Origin: Litoribacterium kuwaitense
GTDB taxonomy: Bacteria; Bacillota; Bacilli; Bacillales; DSM-28697
Direction: 5' to 3'
Assembly: GCF_011058155.1 (NCBI RefSeq)
Contig: NZ_JAALFC010000001.1
Span: forward strand, 1 to 64,000
DNA length: 64,000 bases
This document shows, one piece after another, positions 44,663-51,702 of the stretch; the first letter of the stretch is position 1; every line of letters starts with the position of its first letter. The notes below the pieces were generated by a model, which saw nothing but the letters and a program-made list of their open reading frames with translations, ran no database searches and was not told the origin of the DNA. A program made the translations under genes and the position numbers.

Positions 44663-44706
44663 AGAATGTACACAAAATCTAACATGGATTGTGTACATTC
44701 TTTTTA
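44663..44706 (+). terminator. Second inverted repeat/terminator before the rearranged region
   Basis: A perfect 13-bp stem AGAATGTACACAA (44663-44675) / TTGTGTACATTCT (44689-44701) is followed by TTTTAAT. It lies about 20 bases before the inferred inversion breakpoint. Confidence 0.8.
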
Positions 44707-44723
44707 ATAGGCAGCTTAAATGT

Positions 44724-45125
44724 TTCCGAAGTTCTGTTCATAAACGGCAAACGGGATTTCTTGTTCATGAATCTCATTCGCGCGCTCTTCTGCTACGGCA
44801 TTAGTTTTGTTTATGTTTAGGTATGGACAAGGGTTTGAAAACTGATTGGTCTGGTGATAGGTCAAGTGAGTTGACCAATGAGACCATTTCATAGATCGGC
44901 GCTTGCCCCTTTTTACCTTTTTCATAACGAATTAAATTGTGCTCAATAAGCTTTTTCGGGCATCGATGACACCCTCTGTTTTGAAAGGTTCGTTAACTGC
45001 TCCACTAGAGCATTACGCGCGTTAAATCTACTCTTCCAGCCAGTCATATTGTTTATGGACATTAACGTATACCACAACACAATTGCACTGGTGAGCATTT
45101 CGCATACCGAACGTACATTCCACAT
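44724..45125 (-). pseudogene. N-terminal part of a phage DnaD-like replication protein, decayed and cut by an inversion
   Basis: Across several frames this strand encodes a winged-helix replication protein: AIVLWYTLMSINNMTGWKSRF, then LVEQLTNLSKQ, then GVIDARKKLIEHNLIRYEKG, KGQAPIYEMVSL and finally AEERANEIHEQEIPFAVYEQNFG. The frame changes at least three times, so it is not functional. It ends abruptly at TTCGGAA near 44724. Its missing C-terminal DnaD domain is at 49108-49408 on the other strand; joining the two at the shared CGGAA gives YEQNFGILKSIL in frame. It is part of the skin-type prophage remnant. Confidence 0.8.
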
Positions 45126-45190
45126 TTAAAAAACACTGTCTTAATCCCTGAACGAATCAACTATAAATAAGGTATACACCCCTCTCCCAT

Positions 45191-45216
45191 AAAAAAACGA
45201 CCTACGTAAATAGGTC
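45191..45216 (-). terminator. Terminator of the small divergent gene
   Basis: On the minus strand GACCTA-loop-TAGGTC (45216 down to 45199) is followed by CGTTTTTTT (45198-45191). The stem overlaps the stop codon of the gene. Confidence 0.85.
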
Positions 45217-45361
45217 ATGAAGAATCGGATGACTGATTCCTTCTGATCAGAATCAAGCGCACGGCTTCTTTGATCTCCTCCTCTGCTTTATGCATTGTTT
45301 CTTTATCATTTTTTTCTGGGGCGTGGATGCGGATGACTGATTCATTGACGTGTATAACCAT
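45215..45361 (-). CDS. 48-aa protein, divergent from the recombinase
   Basis: ATG 45361 is preceded by GAGGTGAGGAC and leads to a 48-aa product beginning MVIHVNESVIRIHAP, with a central charged helix (KNDKETMHKAEEEIKEAVRLI) and a Ser-rich tail. The frame ends in its own terminator, so this looks like a real transcription unit rather than noise. I do not recognise the family. Small charged proteins beside serine integrases are often excision factors, so this is a candidate directionality factor; that is inference only. Confidence 0.6.
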   Translation of the reverse strand: MVIHVNESVIRIHAPEKNDKETMHKAEEEIKEAVRLILIRRNQSSDSS

Positions 45362-45403
45362 GTCCTCACCTCACTAATGCATATGCTGGTATTGGGTGAG
45401 GAC
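45362..45403. promoter_or_regulatory. Inverted repeat between the divergent small gene and recombinase
   Basis: GTCCTCACC (45362-45370) and GGTGAGGAC (45395-45403) form a perfect 9-bp dyad with a 24-base gap. One arm includes the ribosome-binding site of the 48-aa gene. It could be an operator. Further on, CATACGTA at 45421-45428 resembles a sigma-E -10 element, without a clear -35. Confidence 0.45.
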
Positions 45404-45461
45404 GAACCATTTTTATTTTTCATACGTATATCAAGTAACTTCAATTCAATGAGGTGGCAGC

Positions 45462-47000
45462 ATGGAACGAATTGCAATGTATTTACGGAAATCCCGTGAA
45501 GATGTGGAGATGGAACGTGAAGGTGAAGACACCCTTTCCATTCACCGGACGCGGTTGTTTAAGTTGGCCAAAGAACGGTCGCTTAATATCGTTAAAGTGT
45601 ACGAAGAGGTTGTTTCCGGTGACACGATTATTCACCGGCCGCAGATGATTCAGCTGTTAAAGGATGTGGAGGATCGTCAATATGATGGCGTGCTGTGTAT
45701 TGATATGCAGCGTTTAGGCAGAGGGAATATGAAGGATCAAGGAATTATCTTAGAGACCTTCAAAGAATCGAACACGAAAATCATCACCGTCAACAAGACG
45801 TACGATCTGAATGATGAGTTCGACGAAGATTACAGTGAATTCGAGACTTTCATGGGACGACGCGAATATAAGATGATCACCCGGAGAATGCAAAGTGGCC
45901 GAACAGCGAGCATTGATCAAGGGAACTATCTCGGTACGTACGCTCCTTACGGTTATGACATTTGGAACAGAGGTCGGAAAGATCGGACATTGAAGCCCCA
46001 CCCTACCGAAGCTGAGGTTCTAAAACGTATCTTCAAGTGGTACACTCATCCCGATCCAGAAATGCGCATTGGTGCGGCAGAAATTTGTAACCGGCTGAAT
46101 GCTGAAGGTATTCCTTCAAAGCGTGGCGTTATGTGGGAGCCTTCCATGGTTCGTGGGATCCTGTCTAATCCTATATACACTGGCAAAGTTACCTGGCAAA
46201 AAAAGAAATACAAACGGCTGCCTGATGGTAGAAATGTTGTTAAGAAACAAAAGGACTACATGACAGCTGAAGGAAAACACGAGGCGTTGATCGATGAAGA
46301 GACCTTTGCGCTCGTTCGCAAATATGCTTCTCAATGGTCCCATGTTGTTCAGAAGCATAGAAAAGGATTAACGAATCCTCTTGCCGGCATTGTCAAATGC
46401 GGACATTGCGGACGATCGATGACACGGCGGCCTCATAAAACCCAGCCAACGCAGCTCCTCTGTCTTCACCAGAAGCACTGTGGAAGTAAGTCGTCTCAGC
46501 TACATTTAGTCGAGGGACGTATGCTTCAAGGTTTACGTGCGTGGATGAAGGATTACAGTGTCGAGGTTGGTGAAGTGAAACCGACAGACGATACTGAGGT
46601 TGTCAAACAATCGCTCGCTGCGGCAGAAAAGGAACTGGAAGAGCTTCGTAAACAGCAAGACAATCTCTACACTTTCCTGGAACGTGGCATTTACGATGAG
46701 GATACCTTTCTCGAGCGTCAGGCAAAGGTGGCCGATCGGATTTCGCGAACTGAACGTAGAATAACAGATTCTAAGCAAGAAATTAGAGACCTCCACCGAA
46801 GGAATGAAGCAAAGAACAACATCATTCCGCAAATTCAAAACGTCCTCGATGCTTATCACATGACCGACAACGTATATGAAAAAAACAACCTTCTGAAGGC
46901 GGTTTTAAATAAGGCCGTTTATAAAAAGGAAAAAGGCTGGTCTAAGGAAAGGTTCGACTTGGATTTGTTTCCTAAAATCGGGTCTCTTGACGATGTATAA
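45462..47000 (+). CDS. Large serine recombinase of a sigK-skin element (SpoIVCA-type role)
   Basis: The 512-aa protein has an N-terminal resolvase domain with catalytic Ser11 in YLRKSREDVE and MQRLGRGNMKDQG, a Recombinase domain (GYDIWNRGRKDR, NRLNAEGIPSKRG, GILSNPIYTGKV), a zinc ribbon with CGHCGRSM and a distal Cys pair, and a long coiled coil (about residues 390-450). The whole frame is intact. Its stop codon lies inside the attachment-site arm TATAAACCC, and the C-terminal half of sigK follows directly. In Bacillus the SpoIVCA recombinase is made in the mother cell and rebuilds sigK; position implies the same job here. GAGGTGGCAGC precedes the ATG. Confidence 0.9.
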   Translation: MERIAMYLRKSREDVEMEREGEDTLSIHRTRLFKLAKERSLNIVKVYEEVVSGDTIIHRPQMIQLLKDVEDRQYDGVLCIDMQRLGRGNMKDQGIILETFKESNTKIITVNKTYDLNDEFDEDYSEFETFMGRREYKMITRRMQSGRTASIDQGNYLGTYAPYGYDIWNRGRKDRTLKPHPTEAEVLKRIFKWYTHPDPEMRIGAAEICNRLNAEGIPSKRGVMWEPSMVRGILSNPIYTGKVTWQKKKYKRLPDGRNVVKKQKDYMTAEGKHEALIDEETFALVRKYASQWSHVVQKHRKGLTNPLAGIVKCGHCGRSMTRRPHKTQPTQLLCLHQKHCGSKSSQLHLVEGRMLQGLRAWMKDYSVEVGEVKPTDDTEVVKQSLAAAEKELEELRKQQDNLYTFLERGIYDEDTFLERQAKVADRISRTERRITDSKQEIRDLHRRNEAKNNIIPQIQNVLDAYHMTDNVYEKNNLLKAVLNKAVYKKEKGWSKERFDLDLFPKIGSLDDV

Positions 47001-47017
47001 ACCCTAGTTGGGAACGA
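46996..47017 (+). other. Recombination site A (element arm / sigK C-terminal half)
   Basis: The element arm TATAAACCC (46996-47004) is followed by 5 bases, the core GGGAAC (47010-47015) and GA (47016-47017). From the core on, the sequence is sigK coding (AATCAGCCTG). The same arm at the same spacing occurs at site B (51675-51702), in inverted orientation as judged by the GA/TC dinucleotide. Confidence 0.8.
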
Positions 47018-47293
47018 AATCAGCCTGTTAGATATTTTAAGAGCAGAAGACGAGGACGTCGTGGAGATGATTCAGCTGCATATGGAATTGGAAAAGATGA
47101 AATCATACTTACATGTTTTAGATGAGCGCGAAAAGATGTAATTGTGCAGCGGTTTGGACTTGGGGTTGAGGAAGAACGAACGCAAAAGGAAATTGCGAAC
47201 GCTCTCGGTATTTCTCGTAGTTACGTCTCTAGGATTGAAAAACGGGCACTGATGAAGCTTTTTCATGAGTTTTACCGTAACCAGTCGTCTTGA
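47010..47293 (+). pseudogene. sigK: C-terminal half of sigK (SpoIIIC portion), with a frameshift
   Basis: Translation from the core gives [17 protein letters not shown], then [18 protein letters not shown], then after a missing base [43 protein letters not shown], ending HEFYRNQSS. This is sigma-K regions 3 and 4, with the region 4.2 helix-turn-helix. One G is missing at about 47135, creating TAA at 47139; AAGG would restore the frame. There is no start codon or ribosome-binding site, as expected for the distal half of an interrupted gene. The matching N-terminal half is at 51695-52075 on the opposite strand. Confidence 0.9.
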
Positions 47294-47321
47294 GTGGAGC
47301 TGTGCAAAAAGAAATGAGTAT

Positions 47322-47376
47322 TTAACAAAAAGCTGCACCTCAACGGCTCTGTCAATTCAACCGTTAAGGTGCAGCT
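47322..47376. terminator. Terminator between sigK C-half and yrhC-like gene
   Basis: AGCTGCACCT (47331-47340) pairs with AGGTGCAGCT (47367-47376), with an inner AACGG/CCGTT stem. On the minus strand TTTTTGTTAAAT follows, so it terminates the mtnN-luxS-yrhC operon. Confidence 0.88.
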
Positions 47377-47385
47377 TGTAAAAGA

Positions 47386-47628
47386 TTAGTCTACATTTTC
47401 TTCATTTTGCTGATCGAGTGCTTTTTGTGCTTTCACTGAACGGCGAAAACTGAAAAATGATCCCGTCAGTGCGACCATCGTGCCAATCATCCACCATAGT
47501 TCAAATGAAGAAGCAGTTGGAACCCACACACCTAAATACATAAATACAGCAACTGCGAGCAACGTCATACCGTAATGTTTATAATCAAGTTTAATTGCTT
47601 CCAATGTTTTTGCTTGCTTTGACTCCAT
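47386..47628 (-). CDS. YrhC-like small membrane protein
   Basis: The 80-aa protein has two membrane helices (about residues 18-35 and 43-58) and a charged tail, and starts MESKQAKTLEAIKLDYKHYG, as in YrhC-family proteins that end the mtnN operon in Bacillus. ATG 47628 is preferred because AGGAGGG is spaced 10 bases before it; the longer frame lacks a site. Function unknown. The operon runs opposite to yrrS, unlike the usual arrangement. Confidence 0.8.
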   Translation of the reverse strand: MESKQAKTLEAIKLDYKHYGMTLLAVAVFMYLGVWVPTASSFELWWMIGTMVALTGSFFSFRRSVKAQKALDQQNEENVD

Positions 47629-47726
47629 GTTACGCCGTCCCTCCTTATGTCCATTAAATTCAATGTAACATAGATTCATTGGTGAACCGAGAGAGGGTTA
47701 AAGGCAATGAAGCAAAAGGATGGTAC

Positions 47727-48188
47727 TTAAAACACTTCTTTCCATTCTGCGCGACGATCTAACATGGCTTGTGCTTCTTTTTGTGCGCCCTCTAAGCTAT
47801 GACTTGCCGCAAAACCACACTGCACTTCATTACATGCGGGTACTTCTGTCGCCTGAAGAACATCTTGTAATGTTTTTTCGACAACCGAACAAATGTGATC
47901 AACATTGTCTTCATTGAGTACAGAGAAATAAAAGCCCGTCTGACATCCCATTGGACCGAGATCGACAACGTCGTCATGGTGGTTTCTTGAGAATTCAGCC
48001 ATCATATGCTCGAGTGAATGGAGCGAGGGCATTTCAATATGTTCTTTGTTTGGCTGGCAAAAACGAAGATCATATTTATAAATAACATCTCCGTGATGCC
48101 CTTCCACCTTCCCAGCCAAGCGAATGTATGGCGCCTTCACTTTCGTATGATCTAAGTTAAAGCTTTCAACGTTCAATTTTTTAGTCAT
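47727..48188 (-). CDS. luxS: S-ribosylhomocysteine lyase (LuxS)
   Basis: LuxS (153 aa) splits S-ribosylhomocysteine to homocysteine and DPD, the autoinducer-2 precursor. The metal motif HSLEH near residue 54, MGCQTGFY with the catalytic cysteine near residue 84 and [14 protein letters not shown] at the end are present ([10 protein letters not shown]). It starts right after mtnN, whose product supplies its substrate. Confidence 0.97.
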   Translation of the reverse strand: MTKKLNVESFNLDHTKVKAPYIRLAGKVEGHHGDVIYKYDLRFCQPNKEHIEMPSLHSLEHMMAEFSRNHHDDVVDLGPMGCQTGFYFSVLNEDNVDHICSVVEKTLQDVLQATEVPACNEVQCGFAASHSLEGAQKEAQAMLDRRAEWKEVF

Positions 48189-48884
48189 TCATTTCACCAA
48201 TCCTTTTACAAATTCATCGATGAGCTGAGCAGCGTTTTTCGAAGCGGTTTGCAAAAATTGTTCAAAAGATACATTTGATGCTTTTCCTGCGATATCAGAT
48301 AGGGCGCGAATCATAACAAATGGGGTATTAAATTGATGACATACTTGAGCAATTGCAGCGGCTTCCATTTCAACAGCCATCACTTCTGGACACGCCTCTT
48401 TTACTTGTTGTACCTTTTGAGCCTCCTGCATAAACGTATCTGCGGATGATACGACTCCTTGAATCCCAGGAAGTTGATTGTCATGAGCGATAGCAAGCGC
48501 TTTTTTAGTATAGTCTGGGTCAGCGATAAATACTGGTGGCAACCCTGGAACCTGCCCTAATTCGTACCCGAAGGCGGTGACGTCAACGTCGTGATAACGC
48601 ACTTGTTCAGCGATAACGAGATCGCCTACGTTGCAGTCGCTTGCCACACCACCAGCAGAACCAGTGTTAATGATCATGTCTGGTGCGTAATGGTGAATTA
48701 AAAGCGTTGTGCTCATAGCGGCATTGACTTTTCCTATGCCAGATTGGACGAGTGTGACATTCACACTGTCAATCGTTCCACGGGTAAACTGACAATGCGC
48801 AATTTTTTCTTCTTCGATGACAGTCATTTTTTCTTTGATAGCAGATACTTCTTCGTCCATAGCGCCAATAATTCCTACATGCAT
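48189..48884 (-). CDS. mtnN: 5'-methylthioadenosine/S-adenosylhomocysteine nucleosidase
   Basis: MtnN/Pfs (231 aa) removes adenine from MTA and SAH. It has MHVGIIGAMDEEVSAI at the start, INTGSAGGVASDCNVGDLVIA near residue 75, and the catalytic EMEAAAIAQV near residue 173 with RALSDIAGKAS. CAGGAGGGC precedes the ATG. With luxS it forms a two-step methyl-cycle recycling unit. It is inverted with respect to greA/yrrS, consistent with the rearrangement described in the findings. Confidence 0.97.
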   Translation of the reverse strand: MHVGIIGAMDEEVSAIKEKMTVIEEEKIAHCQFTRGTIDSVNVTLVQSGIGKVNAAMSTTLLIHHYAPDMIINTGSAGGVASDCNVGDLVIAEQVRYHDVDVTAFGYELGQVPGLPPVFIADPDYTKKALAIAHDNQLPGIQGVVSSADTFMQEAQKVQQVKEACPEVMAVEMEAAAIAQVCHQFNTPFVMIRALSDIAGKASNVSFEQFLQTASKNAAQLIDEFVKGLVK

Positions 48885-49107
48885 AAAAAAGCCCTCCTGA
48901 GTCGATTCATCTCTCTTTGTTTGTCCATGCTATTGTATCAAAGAACTACTTTGCTTTGCTACTTAACGATGTTTCTCAGAAATACAGGCAAACAAATGGC
49001 ATAATGACATAGAATCACTGTTATGTCCCATTGGTATAGGTTTTCAGCTGTCGTCTTTTACTTGAATCTTGGCTGGACAAGTGTTTGCAAATCGTTCTGA
49101 AAACCGA

Positions 49108-49408
49108 CGGAATCTTAAAATCGATTCTGCGGGCTTTGCTGATCGCTTGGTGTGATGATTTAACAGATCCAGTTGTGATTGCTGCCATGAAACTAGCAGC
49201 TAAACGAGGTGGGAATTCCTTTGCCTACTTGGAGACGATTTTTAAAGACTGGGCAAATGCCAATATCCGCACTGTTGATCAAGCTCGAGCATATGAGAAG
49301 TCTAAGGGAAAGCGTAAAGACAACACCATTCCCTTTAGAAAACACCAGAGCAATCGCTATGAATCATTGTTCGACGAACTGAGGAAGGAGGGAGCAAATG
49401 ACCAATGA
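49108..49408 (+). pseudogene. C-terminal DnaD domain of a phage replication protein (severed from its N-terminus)
   Basis: The open frame from about 49085 carries ILKSILRALLIAWCDDLTDP, VVIAAMKLAAKRGGNSFAYLETIFKDW and IRTVDQARAYEK, the DnaD/DnaB_2 helicase-loading domain of phage replication proteins. It lacks the N-terminal winged helix, which lies at 44724-45125. The sequence before 49108 belongs to the mtnN upstream region. It overlaps a helicase-loader-like remnant, the usual phage replication order. B. subtilis skin has comparable genes (yqaL, yqaM). Confidence 0.8.
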
Positions 49409-49523
49409 ACAGGCTGTCGAGGTGCTTGAGACGATCGCAGAGCTTTATCCAAAGTTTGATTTAAATAAGCGCAAAAAGAATGTGATTCGGACTACTTACT
49501 TTATACTCCGATGGTACTATTGA
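49398..49523 (+). pseudogene. Short phage helicase-loader-like remnant
   Basis: ATG 49398 follows GGAAGGAGGGAGC and overlaps the upstream stop. It encodes 41 aa beginning MTNEQAVEVLETIAELYPKF, which resembles the start of G39P-type helicase loader/inhibitor proteins. The frame then ends, well short of a full loader, so it is probably truncated. The family match is by eye and moderate. Confidence 0.5.
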
Positions 49524-49572
49524 TAGTATTGGGACTCAACTAATTTTTAGTAAGATCCCCTAATTATTCTCA

Positions 49573-49616
49573 TTGAATACAGAACAAATATTCGCATATA
49601 ATAAGAACAAACGTTC
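49573..49616 (+). promoter_or_regulatory. SOS-regulated promoter with two LexA/DinR boxes
   Basis: TTGAAT (49573-49578), an 18-base spacer and TATAAT (49597-49602) form a sigma-A promoter. GAACAAACGTTC (49605-49616) matches the Bacillus LexA site GAAC-N4-GTTC just after the -10. A second, weaker site GAACAAATATTC (49582-49593) fills the spacer. The genes downstream should be induced by DNA damage. Confidence 0.85.
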
Positions 49617-49631
49617 TTTGGGGGTTGAACC

Positions 49632-49817
49632 ATGCGAATAGGTGAGACGATCAATATCATATACATGGCAGGCGACGGCAGCTTTACTAAGCGAAGAGTT
49701 AAGATACTGGCGGTCACTGATCAATACATTAGAGGGATGTGCCAAACAAAGCGAAAAATAAGAACCTTTCGGAAGGAGAACATTCTTGGCGTTCGAAAGG
49801 TGGCACCGGCTTCATGA
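49632..49817 (+). CDS. Small protein of the SOS-regulated YolD operon
   Basis: The 61-aa basic protein begins MRIGETINIIYMAGDGSFTKRR and continues with beta-rich sequence (VKILAVTDQYIRGMCQTKRK, TFRKENILGVRKV). Similar small proteins precede YolD-type genes in Bacillus phages and elements. TTTGGGGGTT precedes the ATG. Its stop overlaps the next start (ATGA). I cannot assign a molecular function. Confidence 0.65.
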   Translation: MRIGETINIIYMAGDGSFTKRRVKILAVTDQYIRGMCQTKRKIRTFRKENILGVRKVAPAS

Positions 49818-50167
49818 AAAGAGACCCTCGTGATTATAAAGATTTTAATCATATCTTGTGGGAACGCTCGTTCATATTGCCTGAGCATAAACGGGCGTTG
49901 CAACGCTATTACGAAGACTCGTCTAGGCAGGAGCCGCCAGCTATTGCAGAAGAGCTTGCTGAAGAGCACTATCAACTACTAAAGAAAGCTGTAGAGGAAG
50001 GGGCGAGGGTTTCCATTCGGTTTTGGAGACAGAGGGACGGTCAGTACCAGGAAGTATCTGGCGTGCCGCGCAACTTAGACAACATATTTCTGACAGTTGA
50101 AATTAGAGATCATTACATTGTTGTGGAATATATAACTCATTTATCGCTGGAGGGTATGGAATGGTGA
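49814..50167 (+). CDS. YolD-like protein
   Basis: The 117-aa protein has the YolD pattern: WERSFILPEHKRALQRYY near residue 16, an acidic middle (EELAEEHYQLLKKAVEEGARV) and a beta-rich end (SIRFWRQRDGQY, GVPRNLDNIFLTVEIRD). YolD proteins are encoded with Y-family polymerases in SOS operons; here no polymerase gene follows. ATG 49814 fits the family start and overlaps the upstream stop. Confidence 0.75.
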   Translation: MKRDPRDYKDFNHILWERSFILPEHKRALQRYYEDSSRQEPPAIAEELAEEHYQLLKKAVEEGARVSIRFWRQRDGQYQEVSGVPRNLDNIFLTVEIRDHYIVVEYITHLSLEGMEW

Positions 50168-50200
50168 AAGTCATTAATTAAGTATAAGCCGAGGATATTA

Positions 50201-50226
50201 AAAATGCCCCAATTCAGGGGCTTTTG
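50201..50226 (+). terminator. Terminator after the YolD-like gene
   Basis: GCCCC (50206-50210) pairs with GGGGC (50217-50221), flanked by AAAAT and TTTT. Confidence 0.75.
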
Positions 50227-50393
50227 CTAATCAAAACAGAAATTCTTTATTTTGAAAATCCTTAACAACCTCGTTCATTACAAGGTTTATCATGTGTCCT
50301 GCGTTAGAAAAATTGATATACTCCCAGAAATATGCAACAATTTCAGCACATACTCGTATATTAAGAAAGAGTGAAAAAATGGGAGGCTTTTAG

Positions 50394-50909
50394 ATGATAG
50401 ACAAAAACCGAACCAGAAAATTAGTTACTGGTCTCATTTTGGTGTTTGTCACCTTAGCAGTAGGTTGTTCTAATGATTCGAATGATCGTAAGGAAGCAAT
50501 TAAAACAGTGTTAACAACGCAGTTGACTGTTCCGAATGAGGAGTTGCAGCACATTTTAGAGGATCCCATCGGACCAGAAGCAAACACTGAGTTAACTCAA
50601 TTTTATGAAGAGAATTATAAGGCTTTCTTTACAAAAAGTGGGTACGAGGAATTCACTCGCACGTATGCATCTTATTTTGATGGGTTTGTAAGTCGTCATA
50701 ATTATCGTACAGAAGTGGAAGAAGTAGCTGTAAGTGAACACGATATGATCAAAAACGGTTATGATTTTTCTGTAAGCTTAGCGTATGAAGGCGATGGGGA
50801 AAAAGGTGTCGCAAAAGTAATTGGTGTTGCTCATTTAGATGATGAAGGGAAAATCGCTAGGATGCGGTACGTTAAAGATGAGATGTTCGATATGTTGCGT
50901 TCAAAGTAA
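50394..50909 (+). CDS. Putative lipoprotein carried by the skin remnant
   Basis: The 171-aa product has a lipoprotein signal (basic MIDKNRTRK, hydrophobic LVTGLILVFVTLA, lipobox AVGC with Cys near residue 25). A mature domain follows with ELTQFYEENYKAFFTKSGYEEF and a beta-rich end. No known family is recognised; the fold could resemble small SnoaL/NTF2-like extracytoplasmic domains, but this is a guess. GGGAGG precedes the ATG. It lies alone between terminator-like hairpins as possible cargo. Confidence 0.7.
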   Translation: MIDKNRTRKLVTGLILVFVTLAVGCSNDSNDRKEAIKTVLTTQLTVPNEELQHILEDPIGPEANTELTQFYEENYKAFFTKSGYEEFTRTYASYFDGFVSRHNYRTEVEEVAVSEHDMIKNGYDFSVSLAYEGDGEKGVAKVIGVAHLDDEGKIARMRYVKDEMFDMLRSK

Positions 50910-51099
50910 ATTTGAAGATCCAGCAGCTAAAGTAGTTAAAATTAACAAAAAGTTCTAAAATGGTTACGATGTAGTCATAGGCCTGCCTAAATGTAGGTCT
51001 TTACTGATCAATACATTTCTTATTGCCTGCCGGTTAATGCATTTCCTTCAAGGAAGGAGTGGGTATAAATCAAAGTTTTATAAGAAAAGGGTGGGGAAG

Positions 51100-51245
51100 G
51101 TGAATAGCTTAATATCCGTGATCCTTGCTTGGGTTTTTGGAATTGGGGTGGTTCGTACGTGATTCCTGTAAATTACAGTGGTAAAGAAGTTATTTATAAG
51201 TTCGAGCCAATTCACGGCTCATATGAAGAGTTAACGAATCACTAG
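51100..51245 (+). pseudogene. Small membrane protein remnant, frameshifted
   Basis: GTG 51100 gives MNSLISVILAWVFGIGVV and then stops. In the next frame YVIPVNYSGKEVIYKFEPIHG and SYEELTNH continue to TAG 51245. One missing base near 51155-51160 would make a 48-aa single-helix protein. AAGGGTGGGG lies upstream. No family is recognised. Confidence 0.4.
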
Positions 51246-51674
51246 GAGTCATTTTGTACATAATTGCTGAAACCAGCCTGAACTCTAACAAGTTTTGAGT
51301 AGTCGATCAAGGGAGTTGATTAAATTTACAAAAAACAAGAAATATTGACTAAGATTGACTATATTTTACTAAATTGTAAGAATTTTTAATTGTTTACTAG
51401 ATCCGTGTTTATGATTGCCCGTGTTTTCGATACAATTACGCTTTTTAGATTAGGCAATTATTATATGCAGAATGTATCGTTCATTCCATAACATGCCGCC
51501 TTAATTTTGAGCAATTTTTATAACTCCTCTTTTTTCAATGAAATACATAGTCATAATATTTGGGGCGATTTGCCTTTTTTATTTACAATTAGCCTCAGCC
51601 TTCTAAGCTGTTGCTCAGTTCTTATTGAGTGCCCTTTTGAAGAGTGAGGTTTTTGCTGATACAAACCATATATA
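51246..51674. other. AT-rich stretch with no recognised gene
   Basis: I see no coding frame with a ribosome-binding site, no strong promoter and no clear terminator. Two overlapping TTGACT hexamers occur near 51345-51360. This stretch forms the end of the skin remnant next to site B. Confidence 0.5.
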
Positions 51675-51702
51675 TATAAACCCAAAGAGGGAATTCATTC
51701 CC
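51675..51702 (-). other. Recombination site B (sigK N-terminal half / element arm)
   Basis: On the plus strand: TATAAACCC (51675-51683), 5 bases, GGGAAT (51689-51694), TC (51695-51696), ATTCCC (51697-51702). On the minus strand, sigK coding runs up to GGGAAT-GA and then the element arm begins. Relative to site A the dinucleotide is reversed, so the two sites are inverted repeats. B. subtilis skin junctions share AATGA, which is present here. Confidence 0.8.

Noticed and set aside
44724-49112. Inversion between long inverted repeats
   Set aside because: Only the 5-bp CGGAA is shared at the two breakpoints; no long repeat or insertion sequence was seen.
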